A stretch of 64,000 nucleotides of DNA from Mycobacterium sp. MFM001 (GCF_003402475.1 NZ_BFAB01000002.1:432317-496316), one strand, 5' to 3'. Positions 16,127 through 24,531 are shown, counted from the first letter of the stretch. The notes: generated from the sequence alone by a model not told the origin. Numbers and translations are program-made.

Positions 16127-17619
16127 GCCGCGCCGCGCAGCCTCGCCCGATAGGGCCGTCGCCAGTAGGTCTGGATGGCGGCCTTGGTGTGCCGCGACAC
16201 CCTGGCATCGGTCAGCACCGTGCCGACGACCTCGGTACCGGTGTTACGCAACGCATGCAGGGCGTCCTTGACCTCATCCACGGTGGTCCGGCCCGCGCGA
16301 ACGACCAGGACGGTGGCTTCCACCGCATCGGCCAGCAGCCCGGTGTCGGCGGTCGCCAGCACGGGCGGACCGTCGACTACCATTCGGCCGAAGCGAGCCG
16401 ACAAGTCCCCCAACACATCTGGAAGATCCGCACTGCGCGGCAGCGTCTCGTCGCCGCGGGCGTTGCGCGACGCCAGGACGAACAGGTCCTCGACTGGTGT
16501 GGCGCGCAGCGATTCGCCGGCGACGTTTCGGTCCACCAGCACGTTGGCCAGGCTCAATCCGGACTTGACGCCGAGCAGGCCGGCGATGACGGGCCGGCGC
16601 ACGTCGCCTTCGACGAGCAGCACCGTCTCGCCGAGTTCGGTGAGCGACATCGCCAGGTTCAACGCCGTTGTGGTGCTGCCCTCGCCGCCGAAGGGCGCCG
16701 CCACCAGTACCCGTCGCGCGTCGGGGCCCATCGCCCTGAGGAGCCGGGTGCGGAAACCGCGGATCGCGTCGTCGAACGAGCCTTCGGCGCCGAACCGCGG
16801 TGTGCCGTCACGCCGCCCGGGCAGCTCCGCCAAAGTCGGTGCGCCCGACAGCTGTTCGAGTTGTTCGCGGTCGCGCACGGTGCGGTCGGCGGCCTGGCGG
16901 GTGAGAGCCACCGCGATGCCGAGCAGCACGCCCGCGACAAGGCCCATCGCCATGTTGCGCATCGGCACGGGCTTGACCGGGGCGTCGGGTATGCCGGGCC
17001 GCTCGATCACCGTGGCCCTGGCCACCGGCACGGGTGGCTGGACCGGTGCCGGCGGCAACGGGGTCGGCTGCGGCGTTCCGGCGTCGTCGGTCGCTGCCAA
17101 TCCCGTTGAGGGCTCGTCGCCGTCTAAATGCGACGGCAGCGCAACGGGTTTCGGTGGTGCAGGCGGTGGCGGCGGGAGCGGGCCCGCACCCAGTGTGGGA
17201 ACCATTGCGGCGAATGCGTCGGCCATCGCGGCAGTCAGCGCTGCGACCCGCACCGGGTCGGTGTCTTCGACGGTGACCGTGAAGAGGGTCGTTTTCGGCG
17301 TGTAAGACACGTGGGTTTGGCTCACCAGAGCGTCGGCGCTGCCCGGAGCGTGAAAGTCGTTGACAGCGCGCTGGGCGACCGCGTGCCCGCCGGCGATCTG
17401 CGCATACGACGCCAGCCGTTCCTGCGCGGCCTGGGTCGCCTGATACACGTCCGTGAGGGTGGTTTCGCCGGAAAACGAGATCAGGATCGTTGCCGAGGAT
17501 TGATAGCCCTTGGTCTGGAAGGCCGTGACGGCCGCCGCCCCCACCAGACACGCCAGCACCGCACCCGCGACAAGCTGCCAATGCCGGGCAATTGTCCGGG
17601 CAAAGGTACGGAAATCCAC
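16123..17619 (-). CDS. Wzz/BY-kinase-like chain-length and export regulator
   Basis: The 498-residue protein has a membrane helix at about 16-37, a Wzz-type outside domain, a Pro-rich hinge (about 150-200), a second helix (about 222-242) and a cytosolic BY-kinase/ParA-like domain. Such fused proteins set chain length and couple synthesis to export. The Walker A' (LLVEGDVRRP) and Walker B (MVVDGPP) motifs are present, but the P-loop reads GGEGSTTT where family members have GEGKST. The Lys is replaced by Ser, and the C-terminus has only two Tyr. ATP binding or kinase activity may be lost. Confidence 0.85.
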   Translation of the reverse strand: MDFRTFARTIARHWQLVAGAVLACLVGAAAVTAFQTKGYQSSATILISFSGETTLTDVYQATQAAQERLASYAQIAGGHAVAQRAVNDFHAPGSADALVSQTHVSYTPKTTLFTVTVEDTDPVRVAALTAAMADAFAAMVPTLGAGPLPPPPPAPPKPVALPSHLDGDEPSTGLAATDDAGTPQPTPLPPAPVQPPVPVARATVIERPGIPDAPVKPVPMRNMAMGLVAGVLLGIAVALTRQAADRTVRDREQLEQLSGAPTLAELPGRRDGTPRFGAEGSFDDAIRGFRTRLLRAMGPDARRVLVAAPFGGEGSTTTALNLAMSLTELGETVLLVEGDVRRPVIAGLLGVKSGLSLANVLVDRNVAGESLRATPVEDLFVLASRNARGDETLPRSADLPDVLGDLSARFGRMVVDGPPVLATADTGLLADAVEATVLVVRAGRTTVDEVKDALHALRNTGTEVVGTVLTDARVSRHTKAAIQTYWRRPYRARLRGAA

Positions 17620-17718
17620 CAGTAACCCCTCTTGCGGTTCGCTGACGAGCGAATCCCGTCGATTCTGTCTGAGATCGAGGCGAATGGCAAACCTCGTGAC
17701 CGAACTGCCCTAGAGGGC

Positions 17719-19347
17719 TCAGGAGCTCAGTGGGACATCGAGCGTCGCCACCGGATACCAGCCGGCGGGGTCGCGCCCATCGCGGGCCAGCTGCATCGGC
17801 GGGTAGTCGACCACGTGCGTGGCCCCGGGTTTGTGCTGCTGCCAGGCGATCGCCGCCTGCAGCGTGTAGTGCCCCGGCGCCAACGAGCCCAAGTCGACCT
17901 GCACGGACTCCGTCGTCGAGACCGGGACGGGCTGGTCGCCAGACCCGTTCGGCACCAGCGCCTTCAACGCGACGGTCGACGGCAGCGTCCGGATCACCGC
18001 TCCGCTGAAATCCACCAGCCGGTAGCCGGGCACCCACTTCTCGGTGGCGGCGGCCGAGCCGTGGTTCGTCCAGGTGACCGCTATCGAAGCGACGCCGTCG
18101 CGGGTTGCCTGCGACCCAGGCCGGGCTTCCACCGAATAGCGGTATCCGGCGAAGGCGTTGGCCCGCCACCACAGCGAATACACCGCCGGGTCCATCGGCG
18201 TCGTCGCGTCGGCGCCGGGGAAGTTCACGCTGGAGGTCATCGACACGTGGTATTTGACGACGTCGCGCAGGCCTTTGGTGAAGTAGCTCTGCGGGTCGGG
18301 CCCGTTCGGCAGCTGACACCACTCGGTGATCACCAGCGCCGACCCGAGCCGCTCACGCAGCTGGTCGACCAGCGGATCCTTCGCCTGCACGTAGTGCGAA
18401 CTGTCCGACTCGGCCCAGGCCGGCAGCGGCGCGTAGATGCCGAGGCAGTCGGAACGGATGCCCACCGGCGCGGCAAGCTTCTTGGTGACGTCGTCGGCGA
18501 GCAGTTCGCGCACGATCTGCGGGTTCTGCGGTGTGACCACCAGTTGGGTGTGCGGGAACGCGGCGACGTTGGCGGCAACCAGCCGGTGGATGGCCGCCGC
18601 GGTGATGTTCTGGTCACGGAACTGGCTGAAATACCCGAGCGCCGCGACGCTGTCTTCCGGTGCCGGGCCGGGCACGCCCAGCACGTCGCGCAGATACGCG
18701 TTGTGGTTCTCGCTGAAGTCGCCGTACCCGGAGAACTCGAACACGGACAGCCGCTCGTCGCGGTCATAGCGGCGGCCGAGCGCGGCGAGCAACTGCTCGA
18801 AACCGCCGAGGTAGCCCTGGTCGTTCCAGTTCGGCACCACCTGGGTCACCCCGCCCGCCGCTGCTGGATAGGTGGTGGTGGCGCCGGGTATTGCACGCAC
18901 CCAGTCGGGGACCGCGGTGTTGGTGTCGTCGGGGTAGGAGGCGTCGCAGCAGGAGTTGTAGGCGTACACCCGAAGTGTCAGCCGCATCCCGCGACCGGCC
19001 AGCTGCGCCAGCGCGTCGTCGATCGCACTGAAGTCGAATTTGCGGTCGTCAGGCGCGTCGGGTCCGAGCGTGCGCGGATCGGTCGGCTGCAGTTGACGCC
19101 ACGTCACCCGCAGACTCGCGTCGTACGACTTGGGCCAGGCGCCGTAGCGCTTCTGCGCCGGATTGCTTTGCGGGAACAGTGGTTTCAGCAGATCCTTGTA
19201 CTGCCCGCGCAACGGGTTGGAGATCTCCTGCACGGTCGCCGGGATGGCCGCGCTGATGACGGCGCGCAGCGGCCCGTCCTGGCGGTGCGCCCCGCATCCG
19301 GCCACTGCGGCCACCACGCAGGCGATGACCCCGGCCCGTCGCAGCAT
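17719..19347 (-). CDS. Secreted lipoprotein, DUF4832 / glycoside-hydrolase-like
   Basis: The 542-residue protein starts with a lipoprotein signal: LRRAG, a hydrophobic stretch, then the lipobox VAGC (Cys near residue 17). Early in the mature part is NPLRGQYKDL, which resembles the start of the DUF4832 TIM-barrel family related to glycosidases. A C-terminal beta-sandwich-like region follows (about 420-540). It would sit on the outer face of the membrane, where it could trim, bind or modify the polymer. The ATG at 19347 is chosen over a longer ORF because it gives a proper signal peptide. Catalytic residues could not be assigned with certainty. Confidence 0.72.
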   Translation of the reverse strand: MLRRAGVIACVVAAVAGCGAHRQDGPLRAVISAAIPATVQEISNPLRGQYKDLLKPLFPQSNPAQKRYGAWPKSYDASLRVTWRQLQPTDPRTLGPDAPDDRKFDFSAIDDALAQLAGRGMRLTLRVYAYNSCCDASYPDDTNTAVPDWVRAIPGATTTYPAAAGGVTQVVPNWNDQGYLGGFEQLLAALGRRYDRDERLSVFEFSGYGDFSENHNAYLRDVLGVPGPAPEDSVAALGYFSQFRDQNITAAAIHRLVAANVAAFPHTQLVVTPQNPQIVRELLADDVTKKLAAPVGIRSDCLGIYAPLPAWAESDSSHYVQAKDPLVDQLRERLGSALVITEWCQLPNGPDPQSYFTKGLRDVVKYHVSMTSSVNFPGADATTPMDPAVYSLWWRANAFAGYRYSVEARPGSQATRDGVASIAVTWTNHGSAAATEKWVPGYRLVDFSGAVIRTLPSTVALKALVPNGSGDQPVPVSTTESVQVDLGSLAPGHYTLQAAIAWQQHKPGATHVVDYPPMQLARDGRDPAGWYPVATLDVPLSS

Positions 19348-19349
19348 CG

Positions 19350-21197
19350 CTAGATGACGCCGAGCGTCAGGGCCTCGCGATCGGCGAGGAACGGCATCCG
19401 CATCCACCCCGTCGACAGCAGCGCTTCCATCGCATCGGCGGGCAGCGGACGCGACAGCAGGAAACCCTGGGCACGGTGACATCCGTGCCGCATCAGCGTC
19501 AGCGCAGCGGCCGGAGTCTCGACGCCCTCGGCCACCAACTGCAGGTCGAAGGCCTCGGCAAGCCCGATGATCGCGCGCACGATGGCCAGATCCGTGGGGC
19601 TGGCACCCAGGTCACGCACGAACGTCGTGTCGATCTTGAGCATGTCGACCGGAAGCGACTTCAGGTAGGACAGCACGGCATAGCCGGTGCCGAAGTCGTC
19701 GATCGCGATCTGCACGCCGACGTCCTTGAGCTCCTGCAGCGTTCGGCGGGTGGTTTCGATGTCGCGCACCATGACGCGCTCGGTGATTTCCAGGCACACC
19801 GAACCGCTGTCGATGCCGAACTCTTCGATGACGTCCGCGACGCTGCGGACGAACCCGCGGGTGACCAACTGCATGGGCGACACGTTGATGCGCAGCACGG
19901 CACCCAGCCCCACCCCACGTGAGCGCCACCGGCTGAACTCCGCGCAGGCGCTTCGCATCACCCACCGGCCGAGCTCACCGGCAAGGTTCATCGACTCCAC
20001 GACGCCGATGAACGAATCCGGCAGCAGCAGCCCGCGTGTCGGGTGCTGCCAGCGGACCAGCGCCTCGGCCGCCACGATCGCGCCGCTCCACAGGTCGACC
20101 TCCGGCAGATAGTGCAGCACAAGCGCTTCGCTGTCGATGTCGCCCTGCAGATGCAGTTCGATGTCGCTGCGCAGCGCGTTTTCGAGCGACATGTAGCCGC
20201 TGGACACCGAGATCTGGTTGCCGCCCGCGCGCTTGGCGGTCAGCACGGCTTCGTCGGCGCGGGCGAGCAGATCGGTGCTGTCGTCGCGGCCGGGCAAACC
20301 GACCGCCACCCCGATGCTGACCGTGGACGTGACGGTGTCGCCGCCGATGGCCAACCGCTCGCAGAGCATCGTGCGGAGCCGCTGTGCGAGTGCTTCGGCG
20401 GTGTCGCTGGACATCGCGCGCTCCGGCACGATGACGAACTCGTCGCCGCCGATCCGCGCGATCATGTTGCGGTTTCCCACGCACGCGCGAAGCCGCTCGG
20501 CGAACACCTGGATGCACCAGTCGCCGGCACTGTGGCCGAAACGGTCGTTGATCGACTTCAGCCGGTCGAGGTCGAGGAACAGCACGGCGACGGGCCCCTG
20601 CCCGGTTGTTGCCAGCCGCTTGGACAGGTGCGCCACCAGCGCGCGACGGTTGTGCAGGCCGGTCAGGTCGTCGTGCTCGGCCAGGTAGTGCAGCCGTTCC
20701 TCGGCGGTGACCCGGGCCTGCAGGTGCGCGAAAAGTGAGGCGACGGCCTGCAAGGTGTCGATGTCTTCCGGCTTCCAGTCGCCGCGGCCGAACTTGACGA
20801 AGGCAAGCATGCCCGTTGTCACTTGCCCGGAAATCAGCGGTGCGCACGCCACTGTCGGCGGCGCGACGTGGCGACTCCCCGACAACCGGAAGGCCCGCGC
20901 GTTGCGCCCGGCCTCCACTACGACCGGTTTCTTGGCGTCCGCGCAGTTGGCGAAGACAGGGTCGGCGCTGTCGAACGGAACGACGGCAAGGGGATCGTGT
21001 TCGGACACCGGCCGGGGTGGCCACTCCGCCACCAACGTGGAAACCCGCAGTTCGTGGTCGTTGTGCCGCAGAAAGCTGGCATCGACGTCCAGCTGGCGAA
21101 CGAGATAGGCCAGCACCTGCGCGCTGACCTCGCGAGCGTTTGTCGCGGTGGCCATCATCAGCTTGGCCGCAACGGAGTTCACCAGGCTGCGCGGCAC
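19350..21197 (-). CDS. GAF-GGDEF-EAL cyclic-di-GMP synthase/phosphodiesterase
   Basis: The 615-residue protein resembles M. tuberculosis Rv1354c (623 residues) in length and order: GAF sensor (about 15-180), GGDEF (about 190-340, intact IGGDEF near 250) and EAL (about 360-600). The EAL catalytic set is visible: EALVRWQHP, RINVSP, LEITER, DDFGTGY, KIDTTF and EGVE. No RxxD inhibitory site precedes GGDEF. It can be expected to make or break c-di-GMP, a common trigger of exopolysaccharide synthesis. The GTG start at 21197 is chosen because an AGGAGG site (21203-21208) lies 5 nt upstream; a longer ORF reaches 21305. It ends 2 bp before the lipoprotein gene begins. Confidence 0.92.
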   Translation of the reverse strand: MPRSLVNSVAAKLMMATATNAREVSAQVLAYLVRQLDVDASFLRHNDHELRVSTLVAEWPPRPVSEHDPLAVVPFDSADPVFANCADAKKPVVVEAGRNARAFRLSGSRHVAPPTVACAPLISGQVTTGMLAFVKFGRGDWKPEDIDTLQAVASLFAHLQARVTAEERLHYLAEHDDLTGLHNRRALVAHLSKRLATTGQGPVAVLFLDLDRLKSINDRFGHSAGDWCIQVFAERLRACVGNRNMIARIGGDEFVIVPERAMSSDTAEALAQRLRTMLCERLAIGGDTVTSTVSIGVAVGLPGRDDSTDLLARADEAVLTAKRAGGNQISVSSGYMSLENALRSDIELHLQGDIDSEALVLHYLPEVDLWSGAIVAAEALVRWQHPTRGLLLPDSFIGVVESMNLAGELGRWVMRSACAEFSRWRSRGVGLGAVLRINVSPMQLVTRGFVRSVADVIEEFGIDSGSVCLEITERVMVRDIETTRRTLQELKDVGVQIAIDDFGTGYAVLSYLKSLPVDMLKIDTTFVRDLGASPTDLAIVRAIIGLAEAFDLQLVAEGVETPAAALTLMRHGCHRAQGFLLSRPLPADAMEALLSTGWMRMPFLADREALTLGVI

Positions 21198-21533
21198 GGT
21201 GACCTCCTGGCCTTGACGCACTCCGCGGCGCCTGTCGAACGAGTGGCGCCGCGGAATTGAATAGCTTATATATACCGGACGTCGTGAGGGCCTCACATCT
21301 TTCATTGGCTACCTGCTGGGACACGACGTGCGGATCGCCTTTATTGGCCGCGTGTCGATTACCCGCCGTCGGTGGCAAAACAATTCCCGCACAAGGCTTT
21401 TGATTCCGGCCGCGGTAGGCATTTTTAGTCGGTCGTGGTAGCCGTTCTGGCGCTGGGAGTTTCATGTCCTTCCCGCGGCAATATCTGGTCGGATAAGGTT
21501 GTCCTCCCGCAAACCCAAGGAGGGCCGTCGCAG
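21198..21533. promoter_or_regulatory. Divergent intergenic region with c-di-GMP gene leader
   Basis: This 336-bp stretch separates the GGDEF-EAL gene (minus) from the FkbM gene (plus) and is more AT-rich than its surroundings. Reading the minus strand it holds a 6+1+6 palindrome GTGAGG-G-CCTCAC (21284-21296), a TATATATA block (21267-21274) fit for a -10 element, a perfect 11-bp hairpin (21222-21255) and the AGGAGG site. On the plus strand an AAGGAGGG site (21518-21525) precedes the FkbM start. No gene was found in it. Confidence 0.55.
21222..21255 (-). promoter_or_regulatory. 5' leader hairpin of the GGDEF-EAL gene
   Basis: Perfect 11-bp arms TCCGCGGCGCC and GGCGCCGCGGA enclose a 12-nt loop. 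If transcription starts a few bases after the TATATATA block, the hairpin is at the very 5' end of the mRNA and 14 nt upstream of the ribosome-binding site. It could protect the message or act as a control structure. It does not resemble the known c-di-GMP riboswitch classes. Confidence 0.5.
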
Positions 21534-22334
21534 ATGCCCGTCGTCGTCTCGGCCAAACGTCGGCTCGCACCGCTGGCAAAAACCATCGCGCCAGGCTGGT
21601 TTTGGCGACGCAAACACCGCATTCTGCAGCGGTTGGGCGAATCCAACCCCGAGATTGTCTTGGTTCGGTCGTTGTGCGACCCCGACAGGGTGTCGGTGGA
21701 CATCGGCGCCGATGTCGGCGAGTTCGCGATCGCCATGCTGGCGTCGTCGCGGTCGGTGATCGCGTTCGAGCCGCGGCCCGCACAGGCACGCGCGCTGGCG
21801 GCGATGTTCGACGCAGTCGGCGCCGCGGTCCGAGTCGAGGAGGTGGCGTTGTCGGACCGCCCCGGCGTGACGACGATGCGCGTGCTCGAGTCGGCCCCCG
21901 GACGCAGCACCATCGACGGGGCCAACGCCTTGAGCGACGCGGACGGCGGTGCGGTGCGCAGCGTCGACGTGCAGGTCAAACGGCTCGACGATTTCGGGCT
22001 GGACGACGTCGGCTTCATCAAGATCGACGTCGAGGGTCACGAACTGGCCGTGCTGCGCGGCGCCGTCAATACCCTCGAGCGCAACCGGCCGGCGCTTCTG
22101 GTGGAAGCCGAGGAACGCCATCATCCCGGCGCGGTGGCCGGGGTCGCCGAGTTTCTGACCGGGCTGGGATATCGGGGCTATTTCGACCTCGACGGCGTGC
22201 GCCGGCCGATCGACGAGTTCGACCCCGCCCGGCATCAGAACCCGGCGAACATCGACGGCTGGGCGCCCCGCGGCGTCTACGTCAACAACTTCATCTTTCT
22301 GGCGGCTGCGCGAGCAGACACAAAAGCACCCTAA
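21534..22334 (+). CDS. FkbM family SAM-dependent methyltransferase
   Basis: The 266-residue protein has FkbM family marks: a SAM loop in SVDIGADVGEFAIAM (about 60-74), the acidic end of strand 2 in IAFEPRP, and IKIDVEGHELAVLRGA near residue 165. Relatives O-methylate sugars or polyketides. The ATG at 21534 follows a strong AAGGAGGG site by 8 nt; an upstream in-frame ATG at 21435 lacks one. It stands alone between the polysaccharide locus and the oxidoreductase-sigma unit, and may decorate the polysaccharide. Its last codons form the left arm of a terminator-like hairpin. Confidence 0.85.
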   Translation: MPVVVSAKRRLAPLAKTIAPGWFWRRKHRILQRLGESNPEIVLVRSLCDPDRVSVDIGADVGEFAIAMLASSRSVIAFEPRPAQARALAAMFDAVGAAVRVEEVALSDRPGVTTMRVLESAPGRSTIDGANALSDADGGAVRSVDVQVKRLDDFGLDDVGFIKIDVEGHELAVLRGAVNTLERNRPALLVEAEERHHPGAVAGVAEFLTGLGYRGYFDLDGVRRPIDEFDPARHQNPANIDGWAPRGVYVNNFIFLAAARADTKAP

Positions 22335-22371
22335 ATGCCCTGTATAAGGGGCCTTTTGCGTCTGCTCGCGC
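22308..22371 (+). terminator. Terminator-like inverted repeat, GCGAGCAGAC family
   Basis: Arms of 24 nt (22308-22331 and 22348-22371) match at 21 positions around a 16-nt loop. The outer arm reads GCGCGAGCAGAC, and the inner part carries AAAA facing TTTT. The left arm overlaps the stop of the FkbM gene. The same outer arm recurs in the hairpin at 54920-54979. Confidence 0.7.
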
Positions 22372-22401
22372 CACCTTTGCGAAGTGATCTGGGTCACGTC
22401 G

Positions 22402-22428
22402 TGTCACATCCGGCGGCTCGGCGGTGTC
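22402..22428 (+). promoter_or_regulatory. ECF41-type promoter before the oxidoreductase gene
   Basis: TGTCACA (22402-22408), then exactly 16 bases, then TGTC (22425-22428). The established ECF41 promoter is TGTCACA-N16-CGTC, so only one base of the -10 differs. The oxidoreductase ATG lies 31 bp downstream with an AAAGGAG site between. The cognate sigma factor is encoded two genes later in the same unit. Confidence 0.78.
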
Positions 22429-22459
22429 TTGAGGGCACACCCGAGTAAAGGAGACAGCA

Positions 22460-23614
22460 ATGACCGACCAGCGCACCCACGTCGTCGTCCTCGGCGGCGG
22501 ATACTCCGGAACACTGGCCGCCAACCACCTGCGACTGCGTGCCGACGTCGATATCACCCTGGTGAACCCGCGCCCGATGTTCGTCGAGCGAATCCGGCTG
22601 CACCAGCTCGCCGCCGGCACTCATACCGCCACGGTCGACTACGGCACGCTGCTCGGTGAGGGTATCCAGCTGGCCGTCGGCACCGCCGAGCGCATCAACA
22701 CGGTTGAGCGCACCGTCGAACTGAGTTCCGGCGCGATACTGGACTACAACTATCTGATTTACGCCGTGGGCAGCAACACCTCTGCACCCGAATTCGCCTA
22801 TCCGGTAGGTGAATTCGAGTACGCCCAACGCCTGCGTGATGCCCTCGACGAGCTGCATCCGGACGCCCCGGTCACCGTGGTGGGCGCGGGGTTGACCGGC
22901 ATCGAAACCGCCTCGGAGCTTGGCGAGCAAGGCCGGCGCGTGACGCTGGTCTGCGGCGGGGTGCTGGGGCCGTCGCTGAGCCGGGTCGGCAGGCGCTCGG
23001 TGGCCAAGTGGCTGTCGAGGCTCGGCGTCGACGTGCTCGAGACGGCCGTCGTCTCAGAGGTTAAGCCCGACGCGGTGGTTCTCGGCGACGGTTCGGTGTT
23101 GCCGAGCGCGCTGACGGTGTGGACCGCGGGCTTCGGCGTGCCGGATCTGGCCGCCCGCAGTGGTTTACGCACCGACGAGCTGGGCCGGCTGCTCACCGAC
23201 GAAACGCTGACCAGTGTCGACGACGCCCGCATCGTGGCCGCCGGCGACGCCGCCGCGCCGTCGGGCGAGCCGCTGCGGATGAGCTGCCAGGCCGCGATCC
23301 CGCTCGGCGCCCAGGCCGCCAACACGGTGTTGAGCCGCATCGCGGGCACCGCGCCCGCGGCAATCAACCAGGCGTTCACCGGTCAGTGCATCAGCCTGGG
23401 CCGCTCGTATGCCACGGTGCAGCTGGCCCGGTTTGACGACACCCCGATCAACGTGGCCCTCGGCGGCCGATTCGCCGCCACGATCAAGGAATTGGTCTGC
23501 AAGGGCACCGTTTGGGGTATCCGGCGCGAGGCCGCCAAGCCCGGCTGGTATCGCTGGCTCAAGGGCGGCAAGCGGCCGTCGCAGCAGGCGCACGAGGCGG
23601 TCACGGTGCCGTGA
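22460..23614 (+). CDS. FAD-dependent pyridine nucleotide-disulfide oxidoreductase (NDH-2-like)
   Basis: The 384-residue protein has an N-terminal FAD-binding loop VVVLGGGYSGTLAA (about 8-21), a second Rossmann loop VVGAGLTGIETASELG (about 138-153) for NAD(P)H, and the closing FAD motif IVAAGDAAA near residue 255. This is the type-II NADH dehydrogenase / ferredoxin-reductase-like layout. The substrate is unknown. It overlaps the sigma factor gene by 4 bp (GTGA). Genes of ECF41 sigma factors typically neighbour a carboxymuconolactone decarboxylase, oxidoreductase or epimerase as target, and this one fits that role. Confidence 0.87.
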   Translation: MTDQRTHVVVLGGGYSGTLAANHLRLRADVDITLVNPRPMFVERIRLHQLAAGTHTATVDYGTLLGEGIQLAVGTAERINTVERTVELSSGAILDYNYLIYAVGSNTSAPEFAYPVGEFEYAQRLRDALDELHPDAPVTVVGAGLTGIETASELGEQGRRVTLVCGGVLGPSLSRVGRRSVAKWLSRLGVDVLETAVVSEVKPDAVVLGDGSVLPSALTVWTAGFGVPDLAARSGLRTDELGRLLTDETLTSVDDARIVAAGDAAAPSGEPLRMSCQAAIPLGAQAANTVLSRIAGTAPAAINQAFTGQCISLGRSYATVQLARFDDTPINVALGGRFAATIKELVCKGTVWGIRREAAKPGWYRWLKGGKRPSQQAHEAVTVP

Positions 23615-24510
23615 CCACCCTAGACGAACACGCCGAGCGGTTCACCCTGCTGCGGCCGCTGCTGTTCACCATCGCCTACGAAATCCTCGGCAGTGCAACA
23701 GAATCCGACGATGTACTGCAGGACAGCTATCTGCGGTGGGCCGAGGTCGACCTGTCGACCGTGCACGACACCAAGTCCTATCTCGCCCGGCTGGTCACCC
23801 GGCAAGCGCTCAACTCGCTGCGCGCCGGTGCCCGTCGGCGGGAGGACTACGTCGGCCCGTGGCTGCCCGAGCCGTTGCTGCTCGACGACGCCGACCCGTC
23901 GGCCGATGTGGTGCTGGCGGAATCGGTGTCGATGGCGATGCTGGTGCTGCTGGAGACGCTGGGGCCCGACGAACGCGCGGTGTTCGTGCTGCGGGAGGTG
24001 TTCGGCTTCGACTACGACGAAATCGCCGACGCCGTCGGCAAACCCGCATCGACCGTGCGGCAGATCGCGCACCGGGCGCGCGAACACGTGCAGGCCCGGC
24101 GCCGGCGCTTCACGCCCGACCCGGAAGCGTCCGCGCGCATCACCGCCGAATTCCTGGCCGCTGCCTCTAGCGGCGACGTGCAGACGGTGATGTCGATGCT
24201 GGCGCCCGACGTGGCGTGGACCGCCGATAGCGGCGGCAAGGTCAGCGCAGCGCGGCGACCGGTGGTAGGCGCCGAGAAGGTCGCCCGGGCCGTGGTCGGG
24301 CTGGTGAGCAGGGGCATGCAGATACCCGATGTGCGGGTGGAGATGGTGGTGTGCAACGCCGCGCCAGCAGTGCTGCTCTACCGCGCCGACCGGCTCGAAG
24401 GCGTGTTCACCATCGAGATCGTCGACGGCAAGATCGCCAACTTCTACGCGATGCGCAATCCCGACAAGTTGGTGGCGCTAGCGACCGCACGCGAGATCCG
24501 CCGCGTGTGA
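23611..24510 (+). CDS. ECF41-type sigma factor with fused SnoaL-like domain (SigJ-like)
   Basis: The 299-residue protein combines sigma region 2 (about 10-80, with YEILGSATESDDVLQDSYLR), region 4 (about 110-165, with the helix-turn-helix FDYDEIADAVGKPASTVRQ) and a C-terminal SnoaL-like domain (about 175-290). In ECF41 factors this domain replaces an anti-sigma factor and carries a conserved DGGGK-like motif; here DSGGK is visible. The start is the GTG overlapping the oxidoreductase stop. It likely drives its own unit from the promoter at 22402. SigJ of M. tuberculosis is the nearest named relative by architecture. Confidence 0.9.
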   Translation: MTTLDEHAERFTLLRPLLFTIAYEILGSATESDDVLQDSYLRWAEVDLSTVHDTKSYLARLVTRQALNSLRAGARRREDYVGPWLPEPLLLDDADPSADVVLAESVSMAMLVLLETLGPDERAVFVLREVFGFDYDEIADAVGKPASTVRQIAHRAREHVQARRRRFTPDPEASARITAEFLAAASSGDVQTVMSMLAPDVAWTADSGGKVSAARRPVVGAEKVARAVVGLVSRGMQIPDVRVEMVVCNAAPAVLLYRADRLEGVFTIEIVDGKIANFYAMRNPDKLVALATAREIRRV

Positions 24511-24531
24511 CACGTCTGCCAAGCTAGAGCG

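Noticed and set aside
13605..16208. An 867-codon minus-strand open frame running through the GT4 and polymerase genes
   Set aside because: Its first 500 codons are an Arg/Gly-rich shadow of the polymerase gene in another frame. The real GT4 starts at 14711 and the real polymerase is in a different frame (14708-16126).
21222..21255. c-di-GMP riboswitch before the GGDEF-EAL gene
   Set aside because: The leader is too short and lacks the conserved GEMM-type core; it is a simple hairpin.
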